From NCBI GenBank assembly GCA_017642965.1, contig JAEPOJ010000015.1, forward strand, positions 1-64,000: 64,000 bases of DNA, read 5' to 3'. Position numbers and translations under genes: made by a program. The notes under the pieces were generated by a model. It had not been told where the DNA came from, made no database searches, and worked only from the letters and a program-made list of their open reading frames with translations. Within the stretch, counting starts at the first letter, position 1. Each line of letters opens with the position of its first letter. This document shows positions 51,774 to 59,676 of the stretch, piece by piece. The DNA comes from Phycisphaerales bacterium. GTDB lineage: Bacteria > Planctomycetota > Phycisphaerae > Phycisphaerales > UBA1924.

Positions 51774-51788
51774 TGCGAATCGTTCTCA
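51774..51788. promoter_or_regulatory. Fur-like box upstream of feoA
   Basis: TGCGAATCGTTCTCA is a 7-1-7 dyad inside the longer palindrome GTTGCGAATCGTTCTCAAC; 11 of 15 positions match the Fur dyad TGATAATCATTATCA. It lies about 60 bases before the feoA start, the right place for iron-dependent repression. Confidence 0.7.
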
Positions 51789-51845
51789 ACGAACGTAGAA
51801 TCTGGGAGTCATATGTCCGATTCAGGCCGTTGAGCCGGGGTGAGC

Positions 51846-52139
51846 ATGATCCAGCAACACGTAAACGCAGATCGCACAGCAAGCATCGAGCCCAAGCCGG
51901 CTTCGATCCCGCTGACCCAACTCGCACGCGGTCAGCGTGCCACGGTCAACGCCGCCAATCTGGATGAGCAGGACTCCAGGATGATCCGTGCCATGGGGCT
52001 CCGCCCCGATGCCTCGGTCCAGATGTGCCGCCTCGGCGAGCCCTGCATCGTGTCCCTCTCGGGCGCGTGCGGCGGCGGCTGCCGCATCGGCCTCGCCAAG
52101 GACATCGCGTCCCGCGTCCTCGTCACCCCGCACTCCTGA
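51846..52139 (+). CDS. feoA: FeoA-domain protein
   Basis: A 97-residue protein. The ATG at 51846 is preferred over the GTG at 51840 since GGGGTGA lies five bases before it. The FeoA SH3-like domain is clear: PLTQLARGQRATVNAANLDEQDSRMIRAMGLRPDASVQMCRLGEPCIVSLSG..., with the usual LxDLxxGxxAxV and RLxxMGLxxG-like positions. It assists FeoB in ferrous iron import. It is 15 bases before feoB and downstream of a Fur-like box. Confidence 0.92.
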   Translation: MIQQHVNADRTASIEPKPASIPLTQLARGQRATVNAANLDEQDSRMIRAMGLRPDASVQMCRLGEPCIVSLSGACGGGCRIGLAKDIASRVLVTPHS

Positions 52140-52154
52140 CAACACGGGCACGCG

Positions 52155-54071
52155 ATGACCACCATGGACGCATCTCCCTCCATCGACAAGCGTCATCGCA
52201 CCATCGCATTCCTCGGCAATCCCAACGTCGGCAAGACCACCCTCTTCAACCGCGTCGCGGGCATCCGCGCCAAGACCGCGAACTTCCCGGGCACCACCCA
52301 GGAGGCACGCGTCGCGCACATCATCCGCGACGACACCGAATCCGTCCTCATCGATCTCCCCGGCATCTACTCGCTCAACCTCGACCTCTCCGAGTCCCGC
52401 GTCTGCGCCCAGTGCCTCGACGGCACCGCCGCCCCCAAGGGAGAAGAGGCCCACAAGCCCGACGCGCTCCTCGTGGTGCTCGACGCCACCAACCTGATGC
52501 GCAACCTGACCATCATGGCCGAGTCGATCGACCGACGCCTGCCGACCGTGGTTGCCGTCAACATGATCGATGCCGCCCGACGACGCGGCCTCGGTATCGA
52601 CGCGGACCGCCTCGCCGAAATGCTCGGCTGCGAAGTCGTCGTCTGCTCCGCGCGCACCGGTGAAGGCATCGAGGACGTAATGACCGCGCTCCGCAATGCG
52701 CGCATACCTGACCGCTCGGCCCCGACCGAACAGGACGCCATCGAGCGTTGGTCGCAGGACATCTACCTCAACGCCTGCGCTCCGCTCGATACGCTCGACG
52801 ATGACCACATCACAGACCGACTCGATCGAGCCTTCACCCACCCGATCCTCGGCGTGTGCTCCTTCGCCCTCGTCATGACGGGCCTCTTCTACGTCATCTT
52901 CAAGCTCGCCGCGATCCCGATGGACCTGATCGATGTCTGGTTCGGGACACTCGGCGGATGGGTCGGCACGCTCCTGCCGGACGGAGCGATCAAGGACCTC
53001 ATCGTCGACGGCGTTATTGCCGGTGTGGGCGGCACCGTCATTTTCCTCCCGCAGATCTGCCTGCTCTTCTTCCTCCTCGCCCTGCTCGAGGGCACCGGCT
53101 ACCTCGCGCGGGCCGCGTTCGTCATCGATCGCCTCCTCCGCCCGTTCGGGCTCTCCGGTCATGCCTTCGTACCGCTGCTCTCCTCTCACGCGTGCGCGAT
53201 CCCCGGCATCATGGCCACCCGTGCTATCCCCGACCGGCGCGACCGCTTCGCGGCGATCCTCATCGCGCCCTTCATGAGCTGCACCGCCCGCATCCCGGTC
53301 TACGTCCTGCTCATCGGCATCCTCTTCCCTGACCGCCCGAGCATGCAGGCCATCGCCTTCACCGGCTGCTACGTCCTGGGCGCCGCAGGCGGGCTGCTCA
53401 CCTCGCTGATCGCGCGACGCACCATCCTCAGGGGCAAATCACGCCCCATGGCTCTCGAGCTTCCCAGCTACCGCATCCCCGATCTCAAGTCCGCGCTCCT
53501 GCTCACACTCGACCGCGGGATGGTCTTCCTCAAAAAGGCCGGCACCCTCATCGTCGCCATCTCCATCGTCCTCTGGTGGCTCGACGCATACCCGCAACAA
53601 GATACTCCACCACAAGAAGTCGCATCAGTCATTGACGCTGCCGATGCAGACACCACGCCGCACAAGTCCTTCCTCCAGCAGATCGGCGCAACCGTCCAGC
53701 CCGTCTTCGCCCCGCTCGGCTACAACGACGAGCTCACCGTCGGCGTCCTCGCTTCCTTCGCCGCCCGCGAGGTCTTCGTCTCCACCATGGCCGTCCAGGT
53801 CGCCGGCTCCGACGACGTCGAGGACGAAACCGTGCTCGAATCCATCGAGACCGCAACACGCGACGACGGCTCGCCGCTGTTCAACGCCCAGACCGCATGG
53901 TCGCTGCTCGTGTTCTACGTCTTCGCCTCGCTCTGCCTGCCGACCACCGTCGTCACCGCGAAAGAGGCCAACGGCTGGCGATGGGCGTTCCTGCAGCTCG
54001 GCTGGATGTCATTCGTCGCGTACACCGGCGCGCTCATCGCGTACACCATCGTCGCAACGGTGGGGGGGTAA
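52155..54071 (+). CDS. feoB: Ferrous iron transport protein FeoB
   Basis: A 638-residue protein. The N-terminal G domain has GNPNVGKTTLFN (residues 21-32), GTTQEARV, DLPGIYSLN and VAVNMID (G4). The membrane part starts near residue 230 with eight or more TM helices, including the two Gate segments with Cys-containing motifs (SSHACAIPGIMATR and APFMSCTARIPVYVLLIG). It imports Fe(II), with GTPase-driven or regulated gating. It is shorter than E. coli FeoB (773), mainly in the membrane loops. Confidence 0.95.
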   Translation: MTTMDASPSIDKRHRTIAFLGNPNVGKTTLFNRVAGIRAKTANFPGTTQEARVAHIIRDDTESVLIDLPGIYSLNLDLSESRVCAQCLDGTAAPKGEEAHKPDALLVVLDATNLMRNLTIMAESIDRRLPTVVAVNMIDAARRRGLGIDADRLAEMLGCEVVVCSARTGEGIEDVMTALRNARIPDRSAPTEQDAIERWSQDIYLNACAPLDTLDDDHITDRLDRAFTHPILGVCSFALVMTGLFYVIFKLAAIPMDLIDVWFGTLGGWVGTLLPDGAIKDLIVDGVIAGVGGTVIFLPQICLLFFLLALLEGTGYLARAAFVIDRLLRPFGLSGHAFVPLLSSHACAIPGIMATRAIPDRRDRFAAILIAPFMSCTARIPVYVLLIGILFPDRPSMQAIAFTGCYVLGAAGGLLTSLIARRTILRGKSRPMALELPSYRIPDLKSALLLTLDRGMVFLKKAGTLIVAISIVLWWLDAYPQQDTPPQEVASVIDAADADTTPHKSFLQQIGATVQPVFAPLGYNDELTVGVLASFAAREVFVSTMAVQVAGSDDVEDETVLESIETATRDDGSPLFNAQTAWSLLVFYVFASLCLPTTVVTAKEANGWRWAFLQLGWMSFVAYTGALIAYTIVATVGG

Positions 54072-54073
54072 GC

Positions 54074-54244
54074 ATGCCGATCGGAGACTGGCAGTTCTGG
54101 GTCGTCACCGTCATCGCGATCATCGCGTTGTACGTGCTCTACCGCGTGCTTGTTCCCCGAAAGAAGGGAAAGCGCACCAGCCTGACCGTGTCCGCCCAGA
54201 AGCGTACCGAGCACAACAAAAACAGCGATAACTGCTCCTGCTGA
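54074..54244 (+). CDS. Small Cys-ending membrane protein of the feo operon
   Basis: A 56-residue protein two bases after feoB. It has one TM helix (FWVVTVIAIIALYVLYRVLV), then a basic stretch (PRKKGKRTS) and a hydrophilic tail ending NCSC. Layout resembles the small FeoB-associated Cys-rich membrane proteins found after feoB in many bacteria, though with fewer Cys. It may help assemble the Feo complex at the membrane. Confidence 0.7.
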   Translation: MPIGDWQFWVVTVIAIIALYVLYRVLVPRKKGKRTSLTVSAQKRTEHNKNSDNCSC

Positions 54245-54289
54245 CCGCTTCGTGCCCTCATCCGGGCCCAACGACGCAGCAGATGTGAC

Positions 54290-54315
54290 GGATTTCATCC
54301 CGGTTTCATCCTCAC
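54290..54315 (+). promoter_or_regulatory. Direct-repeat box upstream of rhodanese 1
   Basis: TTCATC occurs twice with an 11-base period (ATTTCATCCCGGTTTCATCC), about 75 bases before the start at 54369. A matching box precedes the next gene at 54732. Spacing is like PhoB/OmpR-type sites. Confidence 0.5.
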
Positions 54316-54368
54316 GCGCCAGCCAATAACCAACATCACAGCAAACCCCAGCACAAAGGGAGATGCTC

Positions 54369-54722
54369 GTGATCAACATCGACACCAACCAGCTGAAGTC
54401 ATTCCTTGATGAGAAGCACCCGGGCACCGTCGTGTGCGTGCTCGGCCCGAACCGCTACGAAGCGGCACACATCCCGGGCAGCGTCAACGTCCCGCTCGAT
54501 GCCGCGGAGTTCGTGACCCGGGTCGGCAGCTACGTCGAAAACAAAGACTCGACGGTCATCGTGTACAGCGAAGGCCCTGAGTGCGACGCCGCAGGTAACG
54601 CGGCCAGGAAACTCGAAAACTCGGGCTACACCGACATCCGCTGCTACACCCCCGGCATCGAGGGATGGAGAGAGGACGGCCTTCCGCTGCGTGGAGAACA
54701 GGTATCGACCAATGCCTCATGA
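54369..54722 (+). CDS. Rhodanese-like protein lacking the catalytic cysteine
   Basis: 117 residues. The GTG at 54369 is preferred: AAAGGGAG sits six bases before it, whereas it directly abuts the ATG at 54363. The single rhodanese fold is clear (NRYEAAHIPGSVNVPL, then GYTDIRCYTPGIEGWREDGLPL). At the catalytic loop, where active rhodaneses have YC, it has VIVYSEGPECDAAG: Ser replaces the active-site Cys, with another Cys six residues on. It may bind rather than transfer sulfur, or use the second Cys. It has its own direct-repeat box and is followed by an active-type paralogue. Confidence 0.82.
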   Translation: MINIDTNQLKSFLDEKHPGTVVCVLGPNRYEAAHIPGSVNVPLDAAEFVTRVGSYVENKDSTVIVYSEGPECDAAGNAARKLENSGYTDIRCYTPGIEGWREDGLPLRGEQVSTNAS

Positions 54723-54731
54723 CATGACGCC

Positions 54732-54753
54732 GGATTCATCCCGCGTTCATCAT
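54732..54753 (+). promoter_or_regulatory. Direct-repeat box upstream of rhodanese 2
   Basis: TTCATCCCGCGTTCATC gives two TTCATC with an 11-base period, ending about 54 bases before the ATG at 54808 and nearly the same distance as in the preceding paralogue. Confidence 0.5.
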
Positions 54754-54807
54754 CTCCCCTGTGCACCGATCGATACTGAGAGCAGACACGTACGAAAGGA
54801 GTACGCC

Positions 54808-55155
54808 ATGCAGACCATCACGACAGAAGAACTCCGTCAGTTCATCGCGCACCATACCGACGGTGCCATCATCAACGTGCTCGACCAAACGAGCTACGAG
54901 GCCAAGCACATCCCCGGCTCTATCAACGTCCCGCTCAGCGATCCCGACTTTACCGATCAGGTTGAGCGACGCGCGGCCGGCAAGGACGCCCCGGTTGTCG
55001 TCTACTGCGCGAGCGAAGATTGCAACGCGTCCGAGAAGGCCGCCCGGCAGCTTCGCAGCGCCGGGTTCACCGACGTGCGCGACTACACGCTCGGCGTGCA
55101 GGGCTGGGAAATCGAGGGCTACCAGCTTCAGGGCGACAACGTCCATACCAGCTGA
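54808..55155 (+). CDS. Rhodanese-like sulfurtransferase
   Basis: A 115-residue protein preceded by GAAAGGAG. One rhodanese domain: QTSYEAKHIPGSINVPLSD, then VVVYCASEDCNASEKAA with the active-site Cys in place, and GFTDVRDYTLGVQGWEIEGY. It is a single-domain thiosulfate or persulfide sulfurtransferase type. It resembles the preceding gene throughout and both share a second Cys after the loop (C-A-S-E-D-C). A strong terminator follows. Confidence 0.87.
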   Translation: MQTITTEELRQFIAHHTDGAIINVLDQTSYEAKHIPGSINVPLSDPDFTDQVERRAAGKDAPVVVYCASEDCNASEKAARQLRSAGFTDVRDYTLGVQGWEIEGYQLQGDNVHTS

Positions 55156-55180
55156 TGCAGTGATCGAAGCTCAGGCAGAC

Positions 55181-55208
55181 GGGGCGGCCGGCTGACGGCC
55201 GCCCCTTT
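55181..55208 (+). terminator. Intrinsic terminator after the rhodanese pair
   Basis: The stem GGGGCGGCCG/CGGCCGCCCC with loop GCTGA, followed by TTT. Confidence 0.85.
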
Positions 55209-55291
55209 CACATCGGTGAACCCAAACCCAGAGCGTGCGTACTTCGATCATGCAGGAATGGAGAAGCGCATCCGGTGCGACCGCGGTCGGG

Positions 55292-55678
55292 CTATGGATG
55301 CTCATGATGATCCGAGCTGTCATTGAGCAGACGCTTCCCGATCCCACTCCGACCGCCCCATATAGCGAACGCGAGCGCGGGCAGGCCAACAAAAATGAAG
55401 CCAGCGATCGGCGAGCGTGCCTGCATGATCGATCCGCCGCTCCGGACCTGAGCGGTCACAAAGTCGATCATGTTGAGCGTCATGATGATCCCGAGCACGC
55501 CCGCTGAGAGCCGGAGCAACCAGACCGTCCGCTCTGGGCGGATGATGAATGCCACTGCGCCACCAAACACAACCCAGAGCGAGATGTACACAGCAGTTGC
55601 GGGCGCTGTCCACGAGGGCATCAGCAAGCCAAGGCTCACGAGCGAGATCACCACGAAGATGAGCAGAAACAATCCCAT
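55292..55678 (-). CDS. Small four-TM membrane protein
   Basis: About 128 residues from the ATG at 55678 (GGGAG ten bases upstream); a GTG at 55729 would add 17 residues but overlaps the scoB promoter and start. Four hydrophobic segments are visible: GLFLLIFVVISLVSLGLLMP, ATAVYISLWVVFGGAVAFII, TVWLLRLSAGVLGIIMTLNMIDF and FIFVGLPALAFAIWG. No family recognised. It diverges from scoB. Confidence 0.6.
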   Translation of the reverse strand: MGLFLLIFVVISLVSLGLLMPSWTAPATAVYISLWVVFGGAVAFIIRPERTVWLLRLSAGVLGIIMTLNMIDFVTAQVRSGGSIMQARSPIAGFIFVGLPALAFAIWGGRSGIGKRLLNDSSDHHEHP

Positions 55679-55704
55679 GACACCGAAACTCCCGCCTCTA
55701 TAAT
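55677..55704 (+). promoter_or_regulatory. Sigma-70-type promoter of scoB
   Basis: ATGACA, a 16-base spacer and a perfect TATAAT end 18 bases before the scoB ATG at 55723. It overlaps the 5' end of the divergent membrane-protein gene. Confidence 0.65.
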
Positions 55705-55722
55705 GGCTGAGGAAGGAACGCC

Positions 55723-56385
55723 ATGCCACTTACACGCGATGAAATCACCAAACGTGCCGCCAAGGAACTCCACGACGGCTTCGTCGTCAACCTCGGCATC
55801 GGGATGCCCACCCTCGTCGCCAACCACATCCCCGACGGGATGCAGGTCTGGCTCCAATCCGAGAACGGGCTGCTCGGCATCGGCCCATTCCCAACCGAGG
55901 ACAAGGTCGACGCCGACCTCATCAACGCCGGCAAGCAGACCATCACCGCCGTCCCCGGTGCATCTTCCTTCGCGTCATCGCAATCATTCGGCATGATCCG
56001 CGGCGGGCACATCGACATGTGCATCCTCGGCGCCATGCAGATCTCCCAAGAGGGCGATATCGCCAACTGGATGATCCCCGGCAAGATGATCAAGGGCATG
56101 GGCGGCGCGATGGACCTCGTCGCCGGCGTCAAGAAGGTCGTCGTCACGATGGAGCACGTCTCCAAGCACGGCGACCCCAAGATCCTCCGCGAGTGCACCC
56201 TCCCCCTCACCGGCAAGAACTGCATCGACATGATCATCACCGACCTCTGCGTCCTCGAGTTCGACGAAGCGAAGAAACGCTTCATGCTCACCGAACTCGC
56301 CCCGGGCGTGACGGTTGAGGAGGTCATCGAGAAGACCGAAGCCGAGATCATCACGAGCGATGAGCCGGCGGTGGTGAGCGTGTGA
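55723..56385 (+). CDS. scoB: 3-oxoacid CoA-transferase subunit B
   Basis: A 220-residue protein preceded by GAGGAAGGA. Subunit B signature is complete: [38 protein letters not shown] with the catalytic Glu of SENG, and [34 protein letters not shown]. Together with ScoA (46350) it forms the heterodimeric transferase for acetoacetate/succinyl-CoA. It lies about 8.6 kb from scoA, behind its own good promoter, and starts a different operon with two membrane proteins. Confidence 0.95.
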   Translation: MPLTRDEITKRAAKELHDGFVVNLGIGMPTLVANHIPDGMQVWLQSENGLLGIGPFPTEDKVDADLINAGKQTITAVPGASSFASSQSFGMIRGGHIDMCILGAMQISQEGDIANWMIPGKMIKGMGGAMDLVAGVKKVVVTMEHVSKHGDPKILRECTLPLTGKNCIDMIITDLCVLEFDEAKKRFMLTELAPGVTVEEVIEKTEAEIITSDEPAVVSV

Positions 56386-56930
56386 GCAGTAAGTCTCGCA
56401 ACTCTCGAGCATTTAACATCTTCGCGTTTGGATTCGTACTAATTGTGATCGTCTATCTCTGCACCGAGTTCGCATTTCAGATGCGGATCAGGAACTTCTA
56501 CACGCAGAATGAGAGTCGGATGATCGAGACGCTCGCGTCTTCGGACTCGTTTGATGGACTCGATGCACGAGACGGGGTGATGATGTTTGGCACACCTGTC
56601 GGTCCTTGGGTCGCCTTGATGTATGCTGACTCGCACAACGGTTCGATCGAGAGTCTGGCACTTGCTCGTGATAGCGACGGCAACTGGTACCACTCAACGT
56701 ACCACTTCTGCGGGGCATTCTCAGGGTATATCGGCCCGCGGGAATCGATTCGAAAAGTTCAGGAAGGCGTAGACGGCTGGAGCTTCGATGAAGAGAACGA
56801 TCAGGAGTTCATCCAAGATTATCAATCAGCTCTAACATCTAAACCGTGGTGGGCTCTCGATCACGCAGCAACCGAGGCAGAGGTGCGAGGGGTGTTGCTG
56901 GATAATCACTTTGCTCCCTACGAACCATGA
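56382..56930 (+). CDS. Membrane-anchored protein of unknown function in the scoB operon
   Basis: A 182-residue protein starting with GTG in a four-base overlap (GTGA) with scoB. One N-terminal TM helix (residues about 11-33, [22 protein letters not shown]) anchors an exported domain of about 145 residues, Trp- and acidic-rich ([34 protein letters not shown]). No family recognised; sequence composition is less GC-rich than neighbours. It overlaps the next gene by four bases. Confidence 0.6.
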   Translation: MSSKSRNSRAFNIFAFGFVLIVIVYLCTEFAFQMRIRNFYTQNESRMIETLASSDSFDGLDARDGVMMFGTPVGPWVALMYADSHNGSIESLALARDSDGNWYHSTYHFCGAFSGYIGPRESIRKVQEGVDGWSFDEENDQEFIQDYQSALTSKPWWALDHAATEAEVRGVLLDNHFAPYEP

Positions 56931-57496
56931 GTGAACCACACTCACAATCAAGAACAATCTACATACTGTCGGTGCTAACTGTCCTCGCCTTCTCTTGGCT
57001 CTACATGCAATGGACCCACGAACTCGGGCACATCCTCACCGGGATCGCGACGGGCGCCGAGCTTGATCGCGTCATCCTGAACCCGTTCCGGTTCTCGATG
57101 ACGCAGTTTGCTTCGAACCCACGCCCGCACCTCACCACCTGGGGCGGTCCAGTTCTGGGTGTGCTCATCGGTGCAGGAGTACCGATCCTGCTGAGCACAC
57201 ACATGAAATCAGTGCGAGCATCGTTGCTCATCGTTGCGGCATTCGTCATGATCGCAAACGGGCTCTACATCGGGCTCGGGGCGTTCCACCCTATTGCCGA
57301 CACATCGGATCTCGTTCGTCACGGTTCTCCGAGATGGGTGCTTGGGGTGTTTGGGTTAGTGTGCGTGATTGTTGCGAGGGCATTGGTGATTCCTGCAATC
57401 TATCGCGCGTGGGACACATCCTCGATGAAGTGTTGCTGGCCCTTTGGCATACTCACATTGGCGCTGGGCGCAACAGGGTTCATATTCTTCGGGTGA
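56927..57496 (+). CDS. Polytopic membrane protein with HELGH metalloprotease-like motif
   Basis: A 189-residue protein with five or so TM helices. The first is followed by MQWTHELGHILTGIATG (residues about 26-42), with the HExxH zinc motif inside a membrane segment, as in M50 site-2 protease relatives. The typical second motif (LDG or NxxPxxxxDG) is not clearly present, although GPVLGVLIGAG and FHPIADTSD (Asp) follow. It could be an intramembrane protease or a degenerate homologue. A terminator follows. Confidence 0.65.
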   Translation: MSEPHSQSRTIYILSVLTVLAFSWLYMQWTHELGHILTGIATGAELDRVILNPFRFSMTQFASNPRPHLTTWGGPVLGVLIGAGVPILLSTHMKSVRASLLIVAAFVMIANGLYIGLGAFHPIADTSDLVRHGSPRWVLGVFGLVCVIVARALVIPAIYRAWDTSSMKCCWPFGILTLALGATGFIFFG

Positions 57497-57527
57497 CTCT
57501 GGAATCACGATCGTTATCAGACCTGGC

Positions 57528-57551
57528 ATCCCCCCACATGAGGGGATTTTT
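57528..57551 (+). terminator. Intrinsic terminator of the scoB operon
   Basis: The stem ATCCCC/GGGGAT with an eight-base loop, followed by TTTT. Confidence 0.7.
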
Positions 57552-57650
57552 AGTCGGTGGAATGGGTGTTCCGGCCTATCATCCGCTTATCCCCACGCAC
57601 AGTGCGTGCGGGCATATCCATTTTTCATTGTTCCAATAGGAGTTACACCA

Positions 57651-58268
57651 ATGAACAAAGTACGCATCACCCTCGCGTGCACAGCCGTCCTCACAGGGGC
57701 GGCCAACGCCAACCTCATCGTTAACGGCTCGTTCGAGCAGTCATCGCTCAACCCGGGAGGCGCATGGAGCGTCCTCGGCGGCGGCGACACGTCGATCGAC
57801 GGATGGACAACGGTCGGTGGAGGGATCGACTACTTCGGCACCATCATCACGGCATCCGAAGGCATCCATTCCATCGACCTCAACAACGTCTCCGCCGGTG
57901 GCGGCATCGCCCAGACCTTCGCGACAACCGTCGGCTGGATCTACACCGTTGAGTTCGACATGTCCGCCAACATGTACGGCGGACCCACACCCAAGGTCCT
58001 GCGTGTCCACGCAGCGGGCGACGCCGAAGACTTCGAGTTCGACTACGTCGCCGCCGGCGCCACCGCCGCAGACCCCGCGTGGGAGCGCATGACTTGGAGC
58101 TTTACCGCGACCGGTTCAAGCACCAACCTCTGGTTCGAGGGAATCAGCGGTGGTGTCTACGGAGCCGCGCTCGATAACGTCGTCGTCACCGGCGTCGCAC
58201 CCACGCCCGGCACGCTCGCCGGCTTCGGAGCACTCGGCCTGCTGGTCAGCCGTCGCCGTCGTGGATAA
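57651..58268 (+). CDS. Secreted DUF642-like protein with PEP-CTERM-like tail
   Basis: A 205-residue protein from the ATG at 57651 (TAGGAG upstream). The signal peptide ends near GAANA. The start of the mature part, NLIVNGSFEQSSLNPGG..., then SIDGWTTVGGGIDYFG and GIHSIDLNNVSAGGGIAQTFATTVGW, is the DUF642/choice-of-anchor pattern for carbohydrate-associated jelly-roll domains. It ends APTPGTLAGFGALGLL then SRRRRG, an Arg-rich sorting anchor. It may bind surface glycans. Confidence 0.85.
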   Translation: MNKVRITLACTAVLTGAANANLIVNGSFEQSSLNPGGAWSVLGGGDTSIDGWTTVGGGIDYFGTIITASEGIHSIDLNNVSAGGGIAQTFATTVGWIYTVEFDMSANMYGGPTPKVLRVHAAGDAEDFEFDYVAAGATAADPAWERMTWSFTATGSSTNLWFEGISGGVYGAALDNVVVTGVAPTPGTLAGFGALGLLVSRRRRG

Positions 58269-58299
58269 CTTCTGAAATCCATACGGAGTTTCACCTACA

Positions 58300-58328
58300 G
58301 CACACCCTACTTAGGGGTGTGCTTTTTT
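58300..58328 (+). terminator. Intrinsic terminator after the DUF642-like gene
   Basis: The stem GCACACCC/GGGTGTGC with a seven-base loop and six T. Confidence 0.92.
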
Positions 58329-58399
58329 CGTGTTCCGGGCCGCCAGTTCGCGGAAGTCCTGCAGGCGTGGTAGGTTCTGAAAACGACACGGAGGTCCAG

Positions 58400-58753
58400 A
58401 TGCCTTTCTACCAAGCAACCGGGCGTGACATCACCACCATGGAGCCCAAGTCGCTGCAGATCAGCGCCCGCTCCGAGCACGAAGCCATCGACACCGCGGC
58501 CACCCAGGGAATCACGGAGATCAAGCTCCGCCCGTTCACCGACCGCGAGATGCTCACGCTCGACGTGCAGTGCTTCCTCAACGCCGAGCCGCACGCACCC
58601 ACGCGCATCCGCCCACACGCACGCACAAGACATGAAGCAGCGAGCGACATGCGCTCGCTGCTCCTGCGTCACCCATTGCTGACGATCACGATGTGCGTGC
58701 TCCTGGCGATCTGGATCGACCGCGCCGTGCTCATGCTGCTCGGTCTGCTCTGA
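58400..58753 (+). CDS. Small membrane protein of unknown function
   Basis: A 117-residue protein from the ATG at 58400 (GGAGG five bases upstream). Residues 1-60 form a small alpha-beta unit (MPFYQATGRDITTMEPKSLQISARSEHEAIDTAA), similar in its helix pattern to the N-terminal part of the zinc-ribbon protein at 16433. A His/Arg-rich linker follows, then one TM helix (LLTITMCVLLAIWIDRAVLMLLGLL). No family recognised. It converges with the gene at 58757. Confidence 0.6.
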   Translation: MPFYQATGRDITTMEPKSLQISARSEHEAIDTAATQGITEIKLRPFTDREMLTLDVQCFLNAEPHAPTRIRPHARTRHEAASDMRSLLLRHPLLTITMCVLLAIWIDRAVLMLLGLL

Positions 58754-58756
58754 GCG

Positions 58757-59569
58757 TCAGGGCCCCTCGTCCGCATCCGTGCCAGTCTCCTCGCTCGCGC
58801 CCGAGTCCTCGATCACTTCAGTATCGACCACCGCCTCGGGCAGAGTGTAGCCCGGGACCCACTCGCTCGGGTCCTCGCCCAGCGCGTTCGCGATCGCCAC
58901 GCCGAGCTCGTCCGAGATATCGATCGGCACCGGCGTCGCCTCGATCTCCGCCTCATCCGCCTTGGCCTTGGCCTCAGCAAACACAGCCCGCAGGTCGTCG
59001 TCGCTCACCTCGTCCGCGGAACGCAACGTGATATTCAACGCTTCCGGGATGTTGATCTGGATGTCGTCATTGTCGGGCGTTGCCGTGCTCACGCTGTCAA
59101 GCACGGACTCAAGCGTATCAGGATCGATGGACTTCTCACGAAGCCCCTGCGCATAGCGTGCAAGCTGCAAACGACCATCCGCCTTCTCCTCATCGGAGAG
59201 ACCGGATTCTTTGAAGTAAATCGCGTCAACACCACCGATGATTGCGGCCCCCATGAGCGGAGATTCGGCAACCGACTCAAGGACCAGCTTGAGTTCTTCG
59301 AATCCGATGTCCTTGTCCTTGAACCGTGTCATCAGCGTGTTGACGTGCGAGAGCACTTCGCCCTTCTCTGATTCGTCGATGTTGATCTCGACGAGTACCG
59401 CATCAACACCGGACTCGACCCAGCCCGCTGTCCACCCTCGCCATGAACGCACCACGAATACAGTCGCGATGATCAAAATCACGATGACAATGCCGAGCAC
59501 CGTGAGGCACCCGACGAGCATATTGCCCCGCCTGGAATGTCGATGGATAGATGAATGCGTGTCCTGCAT
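58757..59569 (-). CDS. Membrane-anchored acidic protein of unknown function
   Basis: A 270-residue protein preceded by AGGGGGA. A single TM helix at about residues 18-42 (LVGCLTVLGIVIVILIIATVFVV), followed by an exported acidic domain: helices to residue 130 and a region rich in Asp/Glu. The final 25 residues are acidic and disordered (VEDSGASEETGTDADEGP type). No domain recognised. Confidence 0.65.
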   Translation of the reverse strand: MQDTHSSIHRHSRRGNMLVGCLTVLGIVIVILIIATVFVVRSWRGWTAGWVESGVDAVLVEINIDESEKGEVLSHVNTLMTRFKDKDIGFEELKLVLESVAESPLMGAAIIGGVDAIYFKESGLSDEEKADGRLQLARYAQGLREKSIDPDTLESVLDSVSTATPDNDDIQINIPEALNITLRSADEVSDDDLRAVFAEAKAKADEAEIEATPVPIDISDELGVAIANALGEDPSEWVPGYTLPEAVVDTEVIEDSGASEETGTDADEGP

Positions 59570-59676
59570 AGCGTGTCCCCCTGTGGGTGTTGGTTCTCGT
59601 CGTGTCTATGGTATCTCGGGATCTTCTTGGGAGAAACGCCCGCCCATTTTCGCCCCACACCCGATCGGAGCCCCGC

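Noticed and set aside
51822-53189. 455-residue minus-strand open frame opposite feoA-feoB
   Set aside because: It is antisense to feoA-feoB, has charge-rich low-complexity sequence and no family resemblance; a shadow of GC-rich codon usage.
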